Shown here: in pieces, positions 27,053-35,958 of the stretch
Layout: each line of letters begins with the position of its first letter
Numbering within the stretch: the first letter of the stretch is position 1
Source: Nostoc flagelliforme FACHB-838
GTDB taxonomy: Bacteria > Cyanobacteriota > Cyanobacteriia > Cyanobacteriales > Nostocaceae
Assembly (NCBI RefSeq): GCF_014698065.1
Contig: NZ_JACJSI010000002.1
Coordinates: 124,001 to 188,000, forward strand
DNA length: 64,000 nucleotides
Reading direction: 5' to 3'
Program-made: the position numbers and the translations under genes
Notes under the pieces: generated by a model
Databases searched by the model: none
What the model was told of the DNA's origin: nothing
What the model saw: the letters and a program-made list of their open reading frames with translations, nothing else

Positions 27053-28435
27053 TTGGCAGATGTAATTTATCAAGCACAGCCACCCTTGGAATTTATTCCT
27101 CCGGTGTTTAACCCCTTAGTTTTACGAGTTGTCCATCTGCTGCTACCCAGTTGGATAAACTGGCAAACACCTATTACGCAAATTGAAGCAGACAACGTAG
27201 AGGTGCTGGTGGATCTCTATCGCCAGTTTCAGGAGGGTAAGATCCGTTTTATGCTGGCATTTCGCCATCCTAAAACAGACGATCCGTTTTGTTTAACCTA
27301 CTTGCTGTCTCAACTCGTGCCAAAGGTAGCACGATCGCAAGGTACAGCGCTACAACTTCCGATTCACGCTCATTTTATCTATGATCGCGGCATTCCTCTA
27401 TGGGCAGGTTCCTACGTCGGCTGGATTGCTTCTCGTTTAGGCGGGACTCCGATTCAGCGAGGTAAGGCTGACTGGACGGGGTTACGTTCGGCGCGTGACT
27501 TGTTCGCCAATGGGAAATTTCCGATGGCTGCTGCGCCAGAGGGTGCTACCAATGGTTTATCAGAGAATATTAGCCCCCTGGAACCTGGTATTGCCCAATT
27601 AGGCTTTTGGTGTGCTGAAGATTTGCACAAAGCTGGACGCGACCAACAGGTTCTTATTGTACCAGTTGGGATTAAATATAGTTACGTTGATGCTCCTTGG
27701 GATGCGATCGCTAATCTTTTAAGTGAAATGGAAGTGGCTAGTGGTTTACCTGTGAATGCACCAGAACAGGCTTCTATAGAGTCGCTTTATCCCCGGTTGT
27801 TAACCTTGGCAGAACATTTACTTTCGTTAATGGAAAAATTTTACACGCGCTTTTATCATCTAAAACTGCCAGATATTAAAACAGTAGTAGGAGAAATTGA
27901 AGATAGAAATGAAGCGTTAGCAGTTCGTTTGCAAGCTTTATTGAATGCGGCGCTACTAATATCAGAACAATATTTTGATTTGCAGTCAAAAGGTACTTTA
28001 AGTGACCGATGTCGGCGGGTAGAACAAGCTGGATGGAATTATATATTTAGAGAAGATTTTAAGGATGTAAAAGGAATATCTGCTGTAGAGAAAGCTTTAG
28101 GCGATCGCGTTGCAGAAGAAGCGAATGCACGGATGTGGCACATGCGGTTAGTAGAAAGTTTTGTGGCTGTTTCTGGTAATTATATTCGTGAAAATCCCAC
28201 AGTAGAAAGGTTTGCTGAGACAACTTTAATTTTATGGCAAATGATTGCTAAAATAAAAGGCGATAAAGGTGTACAGCGTCCACAATTGGGTAAGCAAAAA
28301 GTAAAAATTACTGTGGGTGAACCTATATCTATTTCTGAGCATTACCCAGCGTATAAGGAAAATCGCTTAGGTGCTAGACAAGCGGTTGCTCATGTAACTA
28401 ATGATTTACAACACGCGTTAGAAAGTTTGATTTAA
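27053..28435 (+). CDS. PlsC-type phospholipid/glycerol acyltransferase
   Basis: The 460-residue frame starts with TTG at 27053 (read as M, then ADVIYQAQPPLEFIPPVFNP), with AGGAGA 11 bp upstream supporting that start. The acyltransferase HX4D motif is FRHPKTDDP (about 76-84), followed by IYDRGIPLWAGSYVGWIASR and the PEG motif AAPEGATNG near 165. It would transfer an acyl group to a glycerol-phosphate-type acceptor at the membrane. The C-terminal 200 residues are a helical extension found in a cyanobacterial subgroup, and its exact acceptor is unknown. A RHH antitoxin follows 22 bp downstream. Confidence 0.85.
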   Translation: MADVIYQAQPPLEFIPPVFNPLVLRVVHLLLPSWINWQTPITQIEADNVEVLVDLYRQFQEGKIRFMLAFRHPKTDDPFCLTYLLSQLVPKVARSQGTALQLPIHAHFIYDRGIPLWAGSYVGWIASRLGGTPIQRGKADWTGLRSARDLFANGKFPMAAAPEGATNGLSENISPLEPGIAQLGFWCAEDLHKAGRDQQVLIVPVGIKYSYVDAPWDAIANLLSEMEVASGLPVNAPEQASIESLYPRLLTLAEHLLSLMEKFYTRFYHLKLPDIKTVVGEIEDRNEALAVRLQALLNAALLISEQYFDLQSKGTLSDRCRRVEQAGWNYIFREDFKDVKGISAVEKALGDRVAEEANARMWHMRLVESFVAVSGNYIRENPTVERFAETTLILWQMIAKIKGDKGVQRPQLGKQKVKITVGEPISISEHYPAYKENRLGARQAVAHVTNDLQHALESLI

Positions 28436-28456
28436 AAAGTAATATGAGTAAGGATT

Positions 28457-28705
28457 ATGAACAATATTACAATATCTAATCTTGATAATAACATCAAATA
28501 TCGCCTACAAAAACGAGCAGAAAAACATGGTCGTTCCCTCGAAGAAGAAGCCAAAGAAATTCTTTGTATGGCTCTAATACAAAATCACGAACAGCCCTTA
28601 AACTTAGCTAATATGATTGAGCAGCGTTTTGCGAATTTGGGAGACTTTGAATTACCAGAAATTTCTAAAGAACCTATTAACCTGGAAACACCTGAGATAA
28701 ATTAA
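28457..28705 (+). CDS. Orphan FitA/VapB-like ribbon-helix-helix antitoxin
   Basis: The 82-residue protein starts MNNITISNLDNNIKYRLQKR, then AEKHGRSLEEEAKEIL, the classic FitA-like RHH DNA-binding N-terminus (strand ITISNLD, helices KYRLQKRAEKHG and SLEEEAKEIL). The acidic C-terminus would bind a PIN-domain toxin. No PIN gene follows; a Uma2 gene lies convergent, with a 29-bp overlap. It therefore appears to be an orphan antitoxin, either a solitary survivor or acting on a toxin elsewhere. Confidence 0.75.
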   Translation: MNNITISNLDNNIKYRLQKRAEKHGRSLEEEAKEILCMALIQNHEQPLNLANMIEQRFANLGDFELPEISKEPINLETPEIN

Positions 28706-29252
28706 CAATTAAATCAGGGAAACAGGGCAGATTAACTGATTCATTTGGTAGATAAATTAACTTGCGGCGATAACCAAATTGAACTTGCAAAGTTTGATAA
28801 GGTTCGCTGTAGCACTCAAGATAATTATCTACTAAATTAAATATCCAATAATCAGAGATACCTGCTTCTGCATAAATAGGTAGCTTTTCTTCTTGGTCAT
28901 ATTTTAAGGATGAATCGGCAATCTCAATTAATAGTAAAATATCAGATGGGCTGGGATGATTCGCTAAATAGTCATCATCTCTATTTTTTGCAATTACTCT
29001 ATCGGGTTCAGGCTCACTGTTGTTCGACAAAGTAATTGGTTGTTGTCCTCGCAAGGTTGCGCGATCGCCTACTAGTTTATATAATTCTCGTTCTAGGCGT
29101 GTTTCACAAACAGAGTGCGGTGTACCTTTTGCTGCCATCTGGATTATTTCACCCTTAATTAGCTCAACTCGGTCATTCTCCTCAAAGAAGCCGAGTTCAG
29201 CTAGACGGTGATATTCAGCTATAGTAAAGCGTTTAGCAGTGGTAAGGCTCAT
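28677..29252 (-). CDS. Uma2-family (DUF820) putative endonuclease
   Basis: The 191-residue protein has the Uma2 pattern: the N-terminal KRFTIAEYHRLAELGFFEEN, DRVELIKGEIIQMAAKGTPH, then SEPEPDRVIAKNRDDDY with the acidic EPEPD centre, and the LLLIEIADSSLKYDQEEK strand with E and K of the PD-(D/E)XK-like site. Residues AEAGISDYWIFNLVDNYLEC complete the fold. Members occur in large numbers in cyanobacteria, and their biological role is unresolved. It is full length. Its 3' end overlaps the orphan antitoxin gene by 29 bp. Confidence 0.88.
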   Translation of the reverse strand: MSLTTAKRFTIAEYHRLAELGFFEENDRVELIKGEIIQMAAKGTPHSVCETRLERELYKLVGDRATLRGQQPITLSNNSEPEPDRVIAKNRDDDYLANHPSPSDILLLIEIADSSLKYDQEEKLPIYAEAGISDYWIFNLVDNYLECYSEPYQTLQVQFGYRRKLIYLPNESVNLPCFPDLIVNLSQVFPG

Positions 29253-29370
29253 AACAACTACGAGAATGCAGAGTTACTTTTATCTTAATATAGTTGTAAC
29301 CAAAAAATAAGGGTAAAATTTTTACCCCTAGAAACTTGCGTATTATTTTAAGAATAGCTAGAGAAGATTA

Positions 29371-29913
29371 TTACTCTGTTAAGTGACTTTCTAGCAAAGT
29401 TGCGATCGCTTCTGGATGAATATTCTTGTATTTCTTTTTACCAAGGTGTAAAACACAGTTGGGAGCGCTGCCACAGCATTTTTGGCAACTTGTATGTTCA
29501 ATGGTAACTTTGTCTAACAAACCGCGATCGCACAAAGTTTTTTCTAATTCTGATAATAACCCTTTACCACCACGTTTCAGGCAACCGCCCTTTTGACATA
29601 CCATAATCCTCGCTTTGGGTTGAGGTGGTAAATCTTGTTTTGGACACGCATCAATTGGTGTCACCCGATAGGCTTTAATTTTAATTTTACTTGTGCGCGA
29701 GTCTATTTTACTATGACCACAAACGCGAATTTTCTGACCAGGAACTAAGGATGAACTTAGTAACCGACGCAACTCTTTAGGCAGTTTGATTTCCACATCT
29801 CCAGATGGAACCGCCAATTGTAAGTATTTATATTTTCCTGGTTCACCACCAACAAAACCTAGTAACTGTCCCTCAAGGTTCAATTCTGATAACGTCAAAT
29901 ACTTGTTACCCAT
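29371..29913 (-). CDS. (2Fe-2S) thioredoxin-like ferredoxin domain protein
   Basis: The 180-residue product has an N-terminal OB-like beta domain (LNLEGQLLGFVGGEPGKYKY...KELRRLLSSSLVPGQKIRV) and a C-terminal thioredoxin-fold [2Fe-2S] domain. The cluster cysteines are in MVCQKGGCLKRGG (about 105-112) and HTSCQKCCGSAPNCV (about 140-153). Such proteins are electron carriers of uncertain partner. The gene lies about 100 bp after nifT on the same strand, at the end of the nifP-nifVZT run, so a redox role alongside nitrogen fixation is possible but inferred from position only. Confidence 0.8.
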   Translation of the reverse strand: MGNKYLTLSELNLEGQLLGFVGGEPGKYKYLQLAVPSGDVEIKLPKELRRLLSSSLVPGQKIRVCGHSKIDSRTSKIKIKAYRVTPIDACPKQDLPPQPKARIMVCQKGGCLKRGGKGLLSELEKTLCDRGLLDKVTIEHTSCQKCCGSAPNCVLHLGKKKYKNIHPEAIATLLESHLTE

Positions 29914-30014
29914 GATTGATAAAAATTTAGGAGTGGGGAGTTAAAGCGAAGAGTTAGGAGTGAGGAGTTAGGAGTTAAAATTTATAACCCATAACTCTCA
30001 ACTCTTAACTGTTT

Positions 30015-30218
30015 TTAAGCTAGGCGTTTAGCTTCTACTGTTTGAGGTAAATTTGCTGTGTCTGGCAAATCACGAAATTCCAATTCCCAACCATTTGCTA
30101 GGGTGAGAATTTTGCCATCACTTCCATTAGTTTGTTTAACGACTTCTTCTTCAAGGTCTTTTTTAGCAACGTAAACTACTAAAGTGCCGGCATCATTCAT
30201 CCGTAGCATTACTTTCAT
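30015..30218 (-). CDS. nifT: NifT/FixU family protein
   Basis: The preferred start is the ATG at 30218, giving [20 protein letters not shown] and 67 residues, the usual NifT length and start; an ATG four codons upstream exists. The fold is a small beta barrel (VVYVAKKDLEEEVV, ILTLANGWELEFRDLPD). NifT is conserved in nif operons but its function is not known, and mutants elsewhere have mild phenotypes. It overlaps the end of nifZ by 26 bp, so the two are translationally coupled. Confidence 0.92.
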   Translation of the reverse strand: MKVMLRMNDAGTLVVYVAKKDLEEEVVKQTNGSDGKILTLANGWELEFRDLPDTANLPQTVEAKRLA

Positions 30219-30480
30219 GAGATTCCTCAACCGATTCTAGTTCTTTTTTCTTGCAGCCGACGACAAACCCTGTTTCTAAGAAATGCACAGCATATATATA
30301 GGAAGTCTGCAAATATGTGCCTATACTTGCTATGTAACCGATATCTCCCTTGTTTACCAAAACTTGGCCGACTTCCTTACCGGGAAAGGTACCATCGTTT
30401 TTTAGAAGTTTACGAACTCTGACTTTTTCACCGATTTCAAAAGCAGGTGGCAAGTTTAGTTCTAATTCATCGCGTTGCAT
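30193..30480 (-). CDS. nifZ: NifZ, nitrogenase P-cluster maturation factor
   Basis: The 95-residue protein has the NifZ SH3-like core: [40 protein letters not shown] and [20 protein letters not shown]. In Azotobacter, NifZ assists formation of the second P-cluster of the MoFe protein. The length matches the cyanobacterial form. Its start overlaps the nifV end by 14 bp, and its end overlaps nifT. Confidence 0.93.
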   Translation of the reverse strand: MQRDELELNLPPAFEIGEKVRVRKLLKNDGTFPGKEVGQVLVNKGDIGYIASIGTYLQTSYIYAVHFLETGFVVGCKKKELESVEESHESNATDE

Positions 30481-31600
30481 GAGAGTACCTCTGTTCTCTG
30501 ACCAAATTCAACAATTCTTCTGTCGTCAAACTGCGTTTTTTCTGTACCGATTGATGGCGTACTGCATCTAAAACAGATTGGGTTTCTTGAGAGTTCAAGA
30601 AAATTCCATGCTGTTCTAGCAAGTTAGCAACTAAATGCCGTCCAGAATGTTTACCTACTACTAAACGTCGTTCCCAACCCACTTCTTCAGGTGCAAATGG
30701 TTCGTAGGTGATGGGATTTTGCAATACCCCGTGAGCATGGATGCCAGATTCGTGAGCAAAGGTGTTTTCGCCAACGATCGCTTTCCAAGGTGGTACATCT
30801 GCTCCTGATGCGGCTGCAACTAGTTGAGACAGTTCCAGCAAACTGGGTGTGTCAATGCCCAAATCAACGCCGTAGATGCGTTTGATTGCCATGACAACTT
30901 CTTCTAATGCTGCATTTCCTGCCCGTTCACCCAATCCGTTGACTGTGGTATTCACTGATGACGCTCCGGCTTTGATACCCGCAAGAGCGTTGGCAGTTGC
31001 CAGACCAAAATCATTATGCGTGTGGATTTCTAAGGGAATCGTTAACGCTGAAACAAGCCTTTGGACTTTGGTGTAAGTGGTGAAGGGGTCGAGAACTCCT
31101 ACGGTGTCGCAGAAACGGAAGCGGGATGCACCCCATTCTTGGGCATAAAGCGCTACATCTAAGAGGAAGTTTTCATCAGCCCGAGAAGAATCTTCTCCGC
31201 CGACTGCTACCCAAAGACCTTGATCGAGAGCAAAGTGGATTGAGTCTTTGAGTTTTTGTAAACTTACTCGCCACTGACCATGAAATTTAGTGGCAATTTG
31301 GATACCAGAGACGGGAATAGCAATATGCACTCGGTTCAGACCGCAGGCGATGGAAGCCTTGATATCTGAGATGACAGCGCGGTTCCAGCCCAAGAGTTTT
31401 GCTTGTAAACCCAAGTCAGAAATTGCGGCGATCGCACGGGTTTCTTCGTCGCCCATTGCCGGTATACCCACTTCTAATTCCGGTATACCAATAGCATCGA
31501 GAAACTTAGCGATCGCAACTTTTTCTTTTAGGGTAAAAGCAACACCTGCCGCTTGTTCGCCATCACGTAATGTAGTGTCATTAATTATGATTTGATTCAT
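30467..31600 (-). CDS. nifV: Homocitrate synthase NifV
   Basis: NifV condenses acetyl-CoA with 2-oxoglutarate to R-homocitrate, the organic ligand of FeMo-cofactor. The 377-residue product opens [20 protein letters not shown] with the metal-binding DTTLRDGE. It shows [11 protein letters not shown] and the metal-binding [12 protein letters not shown], then the [15 protein letters not shown] block and the C-terminal [15 protein letters not shown]. The distinction from isopropylmalate synthase rests mainly on the operon with nifZ and nifT and on the length. It is translationally coupled to nifZ. Confidence 0.95.
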   Translation of the reverse strand: MNQIIINDTTLRDGEQAAGVAFTLKEKVAIAKFLDAIGIPELEVGIPAMGDEETRAIAAISDLGLQAKLLGWNRAVISDIKASIACGLNRVHIAIPVSGIQIATKFHGQWRVSLQKLKDSIHFALDQGLWVAVGGEDSSRADENFLLDVALYAQEWGASRFRFCDTVGVLDPFTTYTKVQRLVSALTIPLEIHTHNDFGLATANALAGIKAGASSVNTTVNGLGERAGNAALEEVVMAIKRIYGVDLGIDTPSLLELSQLVAAASGADVPPWKAIVGENTFAHESGIHAHGVLQNPITYEPFAPEEVGWERRLVVGKHSGRHLVANLLEQHGIFLNSQETQSVLDAVRHQSVQKKRSLTTEELLNLVREQRYSHATR

Positions 31601-31971
31601 TGCAAATATCCCTCTCTTGGAAGTATTCTTAATATCCTTTCTCTCTACAACCCCTAGTGATGGTAAATGCTAAAAATATGACAATTCATAATGCAGGATA
31701 TATGATCCTTAATTATTGCTCGATTATTAGCATCACATCTGTATGGCAGGGAACTAAAACAATGTATAATTTACTAATCGTTTTTACCGATGTCAGTTGA
31801 AATCTCTTCGAGTAGCAATGAACTAATATAACTATTAGCAAATCCCGAACAAAGTAATACACAGAAGCCAGCAATTAAGGATGCAATCATCTTCGTAACC
31901 TCATCTTTTCTAGTGTATTTGGGTGTTATTTAGGCAGGTAATGGTACTCAAAGCTAAAAGGTATAAATCAG
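31601..31971. other. Spacer upstream of nifV
   Basis: About 370 bp that should hold the nifV promoter or a read-through leader from the upstream genes. It contains a possible 38-codon frame (31774-31890, minus) described separately. Otherwise AT-rich with no recognised motif. Confidence 0.45.
31774..31890 (-). CDS. Possible small hydrophobic protein (38 aa)
   Basis: On the minus strand, ATG at 31890 opens a 38-codon frame, MIASLIAGFCVLLCSGFANS then YISSLLLEEISTDIGKND, ending at TAG 31774. The first 20 residues are a plausible membrane or signal segment, and a weak GAGG ribosome-binding sequence lies about 13 bp upstream of the ATG. It sits between nifV and the DUF2949 gene, in the same direction. 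It may be real or chance; there is no family recognition. Confidence 0.3.
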   Translation of the reverse strand: MIASLIAGFCVLLCSGFANSYISSLLLEEISTDIGKND

Positions 31972-32169
31972 TTAACTTTGGTCTGCTAGCCAATCAAAAA
32001 TCTTTCCTAACTGCTCCAAGTCAACGAAACCATATTGCCAGAGGAGCATCGGTAGTGGGCCATTTTCTAATTCACGGTGTCGCAGAGCTACAGCAATATC
32101 AGCATTTGAAAGTTCAAGTTCATTGTGCAAAAAATTGAGTAGTTTTATATCTCTGTTCCGAGTCGCCAT
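31972..32169 (-). CDS. DUF2949-family protein in the nif operon
   Basis: The preferred start is the ATG at 32169 (MATRNRDIKLLNFLHNELEL), six codons inside the longest frame. The 65-residue protein has the DUF2949 helical pattern, ELELSNADIAVALRHRE, then LPMLLWQYGFVDLEQLGKIF and DWL. This cyanobacterial family has no assigned reaction. In Anabaena-type genomes a protein of this kind lies between nifP and nifV, as here, so it may be expressed with nitrogen fixation. Confidence 0.8.
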   Translation of the reverse strand: MATRNRDIKLLNFLHNELELSNADIAVALRHRELENGPLPMLLWQYGFVDLEQLGKIFDWLADQS

Positions 32170-32475
32170 AATTGATTGAACTTTCAATTTATTAATTTGG
32201 GAAAAAGTTAAAAATTAGAAATTCCAATTTATATTTAGGAATTTCGCCTTTTTAATTGTTGCTATATGTCAGGGTAATTTCAGAATTAGTAGATCTAGCG
32301 AAATCTAAACACCGCCTAATCCATCTCAGTCTGCAACAAATTCTCCTAGCGGACAGTAGCTTCAACTTCTAAACCTATTCGAGCTTTGTGCATCTATGAA
32401 CAAAAAGGATGAAGTCCAGTACTTGCGTCATGAATTCAAGATTAATCGTGCCTAAATTAGGTCTTTTTGAAATAA

Positions 32476-32721
32476 TCATGACTCATCACTGTAATGCCAG
32501 CAACGCTCTAGCCATTCTAATAATTCGTAACGAGAAGCAAGAAGTTGCATAACTGTACTACGAATTAGAATTACTTCCAGCAAATTGTTCACTTGCACCC
32601 GTAAAGAACCATCAGGGGGACAAGAGCAATTAATTTTTAACTCTTGCAAACGGTGATAGATTCGCCAGCGATCGCTCAAAGGAATCTGCAAAACTTGATC
32701 GCCTAAAGTGTGATTTGTCAT
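32476..32721 (-). CDS. Asr1405/Asl0597-family protein in the nif operon
   Basis: The longest frame begins at 32742, but its first seven codons (MTKDNGQ) are read from heptamer repeat DNA, so I prefer the ATG at 32721 (MTNHTLGDQVLQIPLSDRWR), giving 81 residues. The core is RWRIYHRLQELKINCSCPPD, then GSLRVQVNNLLEVILIRSTV and LEWLERCW. This matches the small Asr1405-type protein found beside nifV in Anabaena. Function is unknown. The upstream spacer to nifP is STRR repeat. Confidence 0.75.
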   Translation of the reverse strand: MTNHTLGDQVLQIPLSDRWRIYHRLQELKINCSCPPDGSLRVQVNNLLEVILIRSTVMQLLASRYELLEWLERCWHYSDES

Positions 32722-32810
32722 TTGTCCGTTGTCCTTTGTCATTTGTATGTTGTCCTTTGTCCTTTATCCTTTGTCATTTGCAAATGACCAATGACCAATG
32801 ACTAATGACT
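32700..32810. repeat. Heptamer short tandem repeats between nifP and the Asr1405-like gene
   Basis: Degenerate 7-mers (gtccttt, gtcattt, then caatgac and taatgac) fill the spacer and run into the 5' end of the longest frame of the downstream gene. The two orientations face each other around cattt gcaaatg, making a possible hairpin. Confidence 0.75.
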
Positions 32811-33563
32811 CTTAACGCCTAAAGTTTGCAGTTGTTTTTCGAGTTCTTCAATGCGCGAGAGCAAAGAACGAATCACGGTTGCTTCCACATCGGGTAGCTT
32901 TCCATGTTCTAAAGGAGAAAGGCTGGCGCTATCGTTGCGAGAAATAATTCGACCGGGGATTCCCACAACTGTGCGATCGCTAGGGACATTCTGCAAGACA
33001 ACGGAACCTGCGCCAATACGGACGCGATCGCCAATTTGCAGATTACCTAAAACTTTCGCACCCGCCCCAATCACTGCATTTTTGCCGACTGTGGGATGAC
33101 GCTTACCAGTTTCTTTACCAGTTCCGCCAAGGGTAACGCCCTGATAAATCAATGTATAGTCGCCCACGATCGCAGTTTCGCCAATGACTACACCCATTCC
33201 GTGGTCGATAAACACGCCCTCACCAATCTCTGCACCTGGGTGAATTTCAATTCCTGTCAAAAATCGCCCCAAATGAGAAATTAAACGGGGGATAAAACTG
33301 ACTCCTCGACAATGTAGCCAGTGAGCAAGACGATGCAAACATAGCGCGTGTAATCCAGGGTAGCAAAACACTACTTCTAGCCAATTACGTGCTGCGGGAT
33401 CGCGCTCAAAAATAATGCGAAAATCACTCAATAATGGCTGAAAAAAAACGCCAGAGAGAAGATTTTTCAGCATGGATGTACGGGCATAATCCTGCGTTTT
33501 GGTAGTTTGGCGTAGGCGAAGCTCGTCGGAGACATCGCTAATACTGTCTAAAGACTGTTGCAT
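32802..33563 (-). CDS. nifP: Serine O-acetyltransferase (CysE/NifP)
   Basis: It makes O-acetylserine from serine and acetyl-CoA for cysteine synthesis. The copy in nif operons, NifP, is thought to raise cysteine supply for Fe-S clusters. The catalytic core starts [20 protein letters not shown], with [11 protein letters not shown], then the left-handed beta-helix [40 protein letters not shown] and [20 protein letters not shown]. The full frame gives 253 residues, but its first 30 codons contain a dispersed palindromic repeat (33510-33538), so the true start may be the ATG at 33473 (223 residues). It heads the nifP-nifVZT direction. Confidence 0.9.
   Translation of the reverse strand: MQQSLDSISDVSDELRLRQTTKTQDYARTSMLKNLLSGVFFQPLLSDFRIIFERDPAARNWLEVVFCYPGLHALCLHRLAHWLHCRGVSFIPRLISHLGRFLTGIEIHPGAEIGEGVFIDHGMGVVIGETAIVGDYTLIYQGVTLGGTGKETGKRHPTVGKNAVIGAGAKVLGNLQIGDRVRIGAGSVVLQNVPSDRTVVGIPGRIISRNDSASLSPLEHGKLPDVEATVIRSLLSRIEELEKQLQTLGVKSH
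33510..33538 (-). repeat. Dispersed 29-bp repeat inside the 5' end of nifP
   Basis: On the minus strand this is gcgatgtctccgacgagctt cgcctacgc, a member of the repeat family found between genes at 45258, 46109, 57535, 58450, 59310, 59483 and 60282. Here it is read in frame as part of the N-terminal extension [11 protein letters not shown]. Confidence 0.7.
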
Positions 33564-34654
33564 CGGTAATGTCTATCTGGTAAAAGAGTCATCTGCTATT
33601 TTTATGCTTATATCAGGTGACTTCCAACTCGATAGAAAACCCAATGCTGATTGGATTTATTGGATTGATTGAGGTTGTACTCAAACGCCGAAACCCCGAC
33701 TCCAGATAAACTTAAAATTTGTCTTGGGGTAGGGGCGCTAGTATTTAATGATAGGGGTACTAGTATTTTTGGGGCAGGGGTTAAGAATTTCTGTTCATGC
33801 TACAAGAAACTTTACCCGTAAGCATTTGCTAAGATTTTATCAAGATATTTTGCAATATATTAAGCTGTACTCAGATGCACTCAAATATGAGTTTGATAAG
33901 GCTACAAATCAATATTCTGTATATCCTATTACTATTAGTATCTTATTATTTGGATAGGCGAAAGACAGGTTTCTTTATTTTCTTTTAGGATTTGCTGTCT
34001 GTATGTATGTATACGTTTCAAAATATAGTTATCGCTCATCGCAACTGTTTTCTTATTATATAGATGTGTGGGAATAGCGATTGTAAAATCTTAGAACAGC
34101 AGAATAGGTAAATATTCTCATAGCGCCCCTACTCAGGCAACCTGTAAAGGTGGATTCATCCGGTTCAAATACTCGACGACGGAGATAAAAGGTGGATTCA
34201 TCCGGTTCAAATACTCGACAACGGAGATAAAAGGTGGATTCATCTAGTTCAAATACTCGTCAACGGAGATAAAAGGTGGATTCATCCAGTTCAAATACTC
34301 GTCAACGGAGATAAAAGGTGGATTCATCCAGTTCAAATACTCGTCAACGGAGATAAAAGGTGGATTCATCCAGTTCAAATACTCGTTGACGGAGATAAAA
34401 GGTGGATGAACAAAATAGGGGCGTACATTTGTACACCCCTACAGTGAATTTATTTATAGTGCTTCTGTGTTGAGTCCAATAAAGACCTAACCCCCAACCC
34501 CTTCCCTACAAGGGGAGGGGAGTAAGATTCAAAGCCTCTCTCCTTTTAGGAGAGAGTTTTGGAGAGAGGTCAAAGTGTATTGCATACAAGCGAGAAGCAC
34601 TATATCACAAAGATTTGTAAAAAAATATGAGACTCGCTGATGAGTATTAATTTC
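33564..34654. other. 1.1-kb non-coding accessory region
   Basis: It holds a dispersed repeat at about 33715-33800 (ggggta/ttctagt pattern), which recurs inverted at about 47375-47460, and the 42-bp tandem array at 34149-34400. The direct and inverted purine/pyrimidine repeats at about 34480-34580 (aaccccttccctacaagggg; ctctctccttttaggagagag) are a common Nostoc spacer. A 69-codon frame at 33748-33957 looks fortuitous. No gene is supported. Confidence 0.5.
34149..34408. repeat. 42-bp tandem repeat array, six full copies
   Basis: Unit starts are at 34149, 34191, 34233, 34275, 34317 and 34359, with a partial seventh at 34401. The unit reads ggtggattcatccagttcaa atactcgtcaacggagataa aa with 1-4 changes per copy. 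There are no unique spacers, so it is not CRISPR. The period is 14 codons, and both ggt-gga-ttc (plus) and ttt-tat-ctc (minus) frames are free of stops. A diverged single relative is near 41446-41480. Confidence 0.9.
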
Positions 34655-35131
34655 TCAAGAGACGGGAGTTTTTGCAGATTTACCTTTACCAATAGCTTTA
34701 AAACGTTCGCCCAACTGTTCAGCGACAGTTTTTAAGCCCGGAGTCTTTTTTGATGCAGTCTTCACGTAATCATAAACAGTCAAACTGCTAGTCATAGCTT
34801 CACTACCGACAGCCATTAGGGTATCATCTACCTGTTCGGTGAGTTGCTGCATTGAGGTTAGAAGTTCGGTAAGCGCAGCAGCTAATTGATAATCTTGAAC
34901 CAGTTCCTCAACGTCAAAAGTGGCTGGAAGAATTTCGCGGTTAGACTGAGCAGCAGTAATGCTATTGTTCACAAAGGCTAGGCTTTTATCGCCCATTTTT
35001 ACCAACTTACGCCGTTCTTCATTGCTGAGAGTAATCAGAAAGGGCATCTTTTTTTGGACTGTCTGTAGCGCGGCTTTAATTTCTTGGATATCTTGTGGCG
35101 AAAGGGTGGCGGCAATATTTTGATAGGACAT
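34655..35131 (-). CDS. Conserved hypothetical protein (158 aa, helical)
   Basis: Not recognised as a named family. The protein MSYQNIAATLSPQDIQEIKA... is almost entirely helical and soluble, with segments LQTVQKKMPFLITLSNEERR, LVKMGDKSLAFVNNSITAAQ and a Gln/Leu-rich helix AALTELLTSMQQLTEQVDDT. It ends in a basic tail KAIGKGKSAKTPVS. There is no signal peptide, membrane helix or Cys. It is a single gene between the tandem array and the HNH endonuclease. Codon use is ordinary. Confidence 0.6.
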   Translation of the reverse strand: MSYQNIAATLSPQDIQEIKAALQTVQKKMPFLITLSNEERRKLVKMGDKSLAFVNNSITAAQSNREILPATFDVEELVQDYQLAAALTELLTSMQQLTEQVDDTLMAVGSEAMTSSLTVYDYVKTASKKTPGLKTVAEQLGERFKAIGKGKSAKTPVS

Positions 35132-35221
35132 TATATATTTACCTTGAGAGTTCTAATGGTGAAGTAGCAATGGTTGCTAAGTATAGAATTCCCATTGGTG
35201 GATGCGATCGCACATCATAAC

Positions 35222-35662
35222 CTATTTATTTATCTGTTTTAACGCTGATGCTGAGGGATACTGACCAGATGCAATCAAAGCTTGTCGTTCTATAATCCTT
35301 TCATCGCCATTAAAATCTAGGATGCGTGCAGTTACTTCACCGATATCTGTTTGATGGTAAATCACAGCCTCATCTAGTCGAAAATGATCGCCCCAAAAGT
35401 CTCTGCGTGGGTTAAAAAACCGCACAAGTTCGCCAGTTTGCCAATTAATTGAGCCTAAATCCGTACCTTTTTGCAGGTTACAGAAGATACAGGTATAACA
35501 GAGATTATCTGCTGTTGTAGCGCCGCCGTGTTTGATGTCGATTATGTGGTCAACTTGAAAGCCTAAGCCGTCTACTTCTGGATATAAACAATACTCGCAT
35601 ATATGGGCGGCGCGATCGCTAACTAAACGCCGCAATTCTGCATTAATATATGGACGAGACAC
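35222..35662 (-). CDS. HNH endonuclease
   Basis: The 146-residue protein has a clear HNH core. The first zinc Cys pair is CEYC (22-25), then FQVDHIIDIKHGG with the catalytic DH, TTADNLCYTCIFCNLQKG with the Asn and second Cys pair, and a C-terminal region RFFNPRRDFWGDHF. It is expected to cut DNA in a metal-dependent way. This is a common stand-alone cyanobacterial type of unknown role. A small gene starts 10 bp upstream and probably shares its transcript. Confidence 0.88.
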   Translation of the reverse strand: MSRPYINAELRRLVSDRAAHICEYCLYPEVDGLGFQVDHIIDIKHGGATTADNLCYTCIFCNLQKGTDLGSINWQTGELVRFFNPRRDFWGDHFRLDEAVIYHQTDIGEVTARILDFNGDERIIERQALIASGQYPSASALKQINK

Positions 35663-35671
35663 TTTGAATAC

Positions 35672-35926
35672 TTACTCCGCGCTGATGTACTGAGTAGCTC
35701 TTGCTTTTGTTAGTAGCATAATATGCTCTAGCGTGAGGAAATGATCTAACTCTCGCTGGTCACTTCCTGTAAGCCCTTCAGTTTTTGCGCGATAAACGAG
35801 ATCCTCTAAACGGTCTTTGGCTGCATCCGAGAGTTTGAAATCGATAACACTTTGGGGAGTGGTTCCAGCAGCAATAAACTCTATAATTTCATCGTAGACT
35901 TTGGCTGTATTTACAGATGTAGTCAT
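35672..35926 (-). CDS. Small hypothetical protein upstream of HNH endonuclease
   Basis: The 84-residue protein MTTSVNTAKVYDEIIEFIAA is helical and soluble, with FKLSDAAKDRLEDLVYRAKT, SDQRELDHFLTLEHIMLLTK and a short tail. The ordering and length resemble small partners encoded just before HNH endonucleases in cyanobacteria. The stop codon lies 10 bp before the HNH start, which suggests one operon and possibly an inhibitor or targeting partner; that is inference. No named domain was recognised. Confidence 0.6.
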   Translation of the reverse strand: MTTSVNTAKVYDEIIEFIAAGTTPQSVIDFKLSDAAKDRLEDLVYRAKTEGLTGSDQRELDHFLTLEHIMLLTKARATQYISAE

Positions 35927-35958
35927 GAGATTACCTATTTTTATTTAATTTTACTGAT

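Noticed and set aside
33748..33957. 69-codon plus-strand frame near the 42-bp array
   Set aside because: It starts inside the same dispersed repeat and has AT-rich, non-biased codon use; no family resemblance.
34149..34408. CRISPR array
   Set aside because: The repeated units are directly adjacent with no unique spacers, and no cas genes are nearby.
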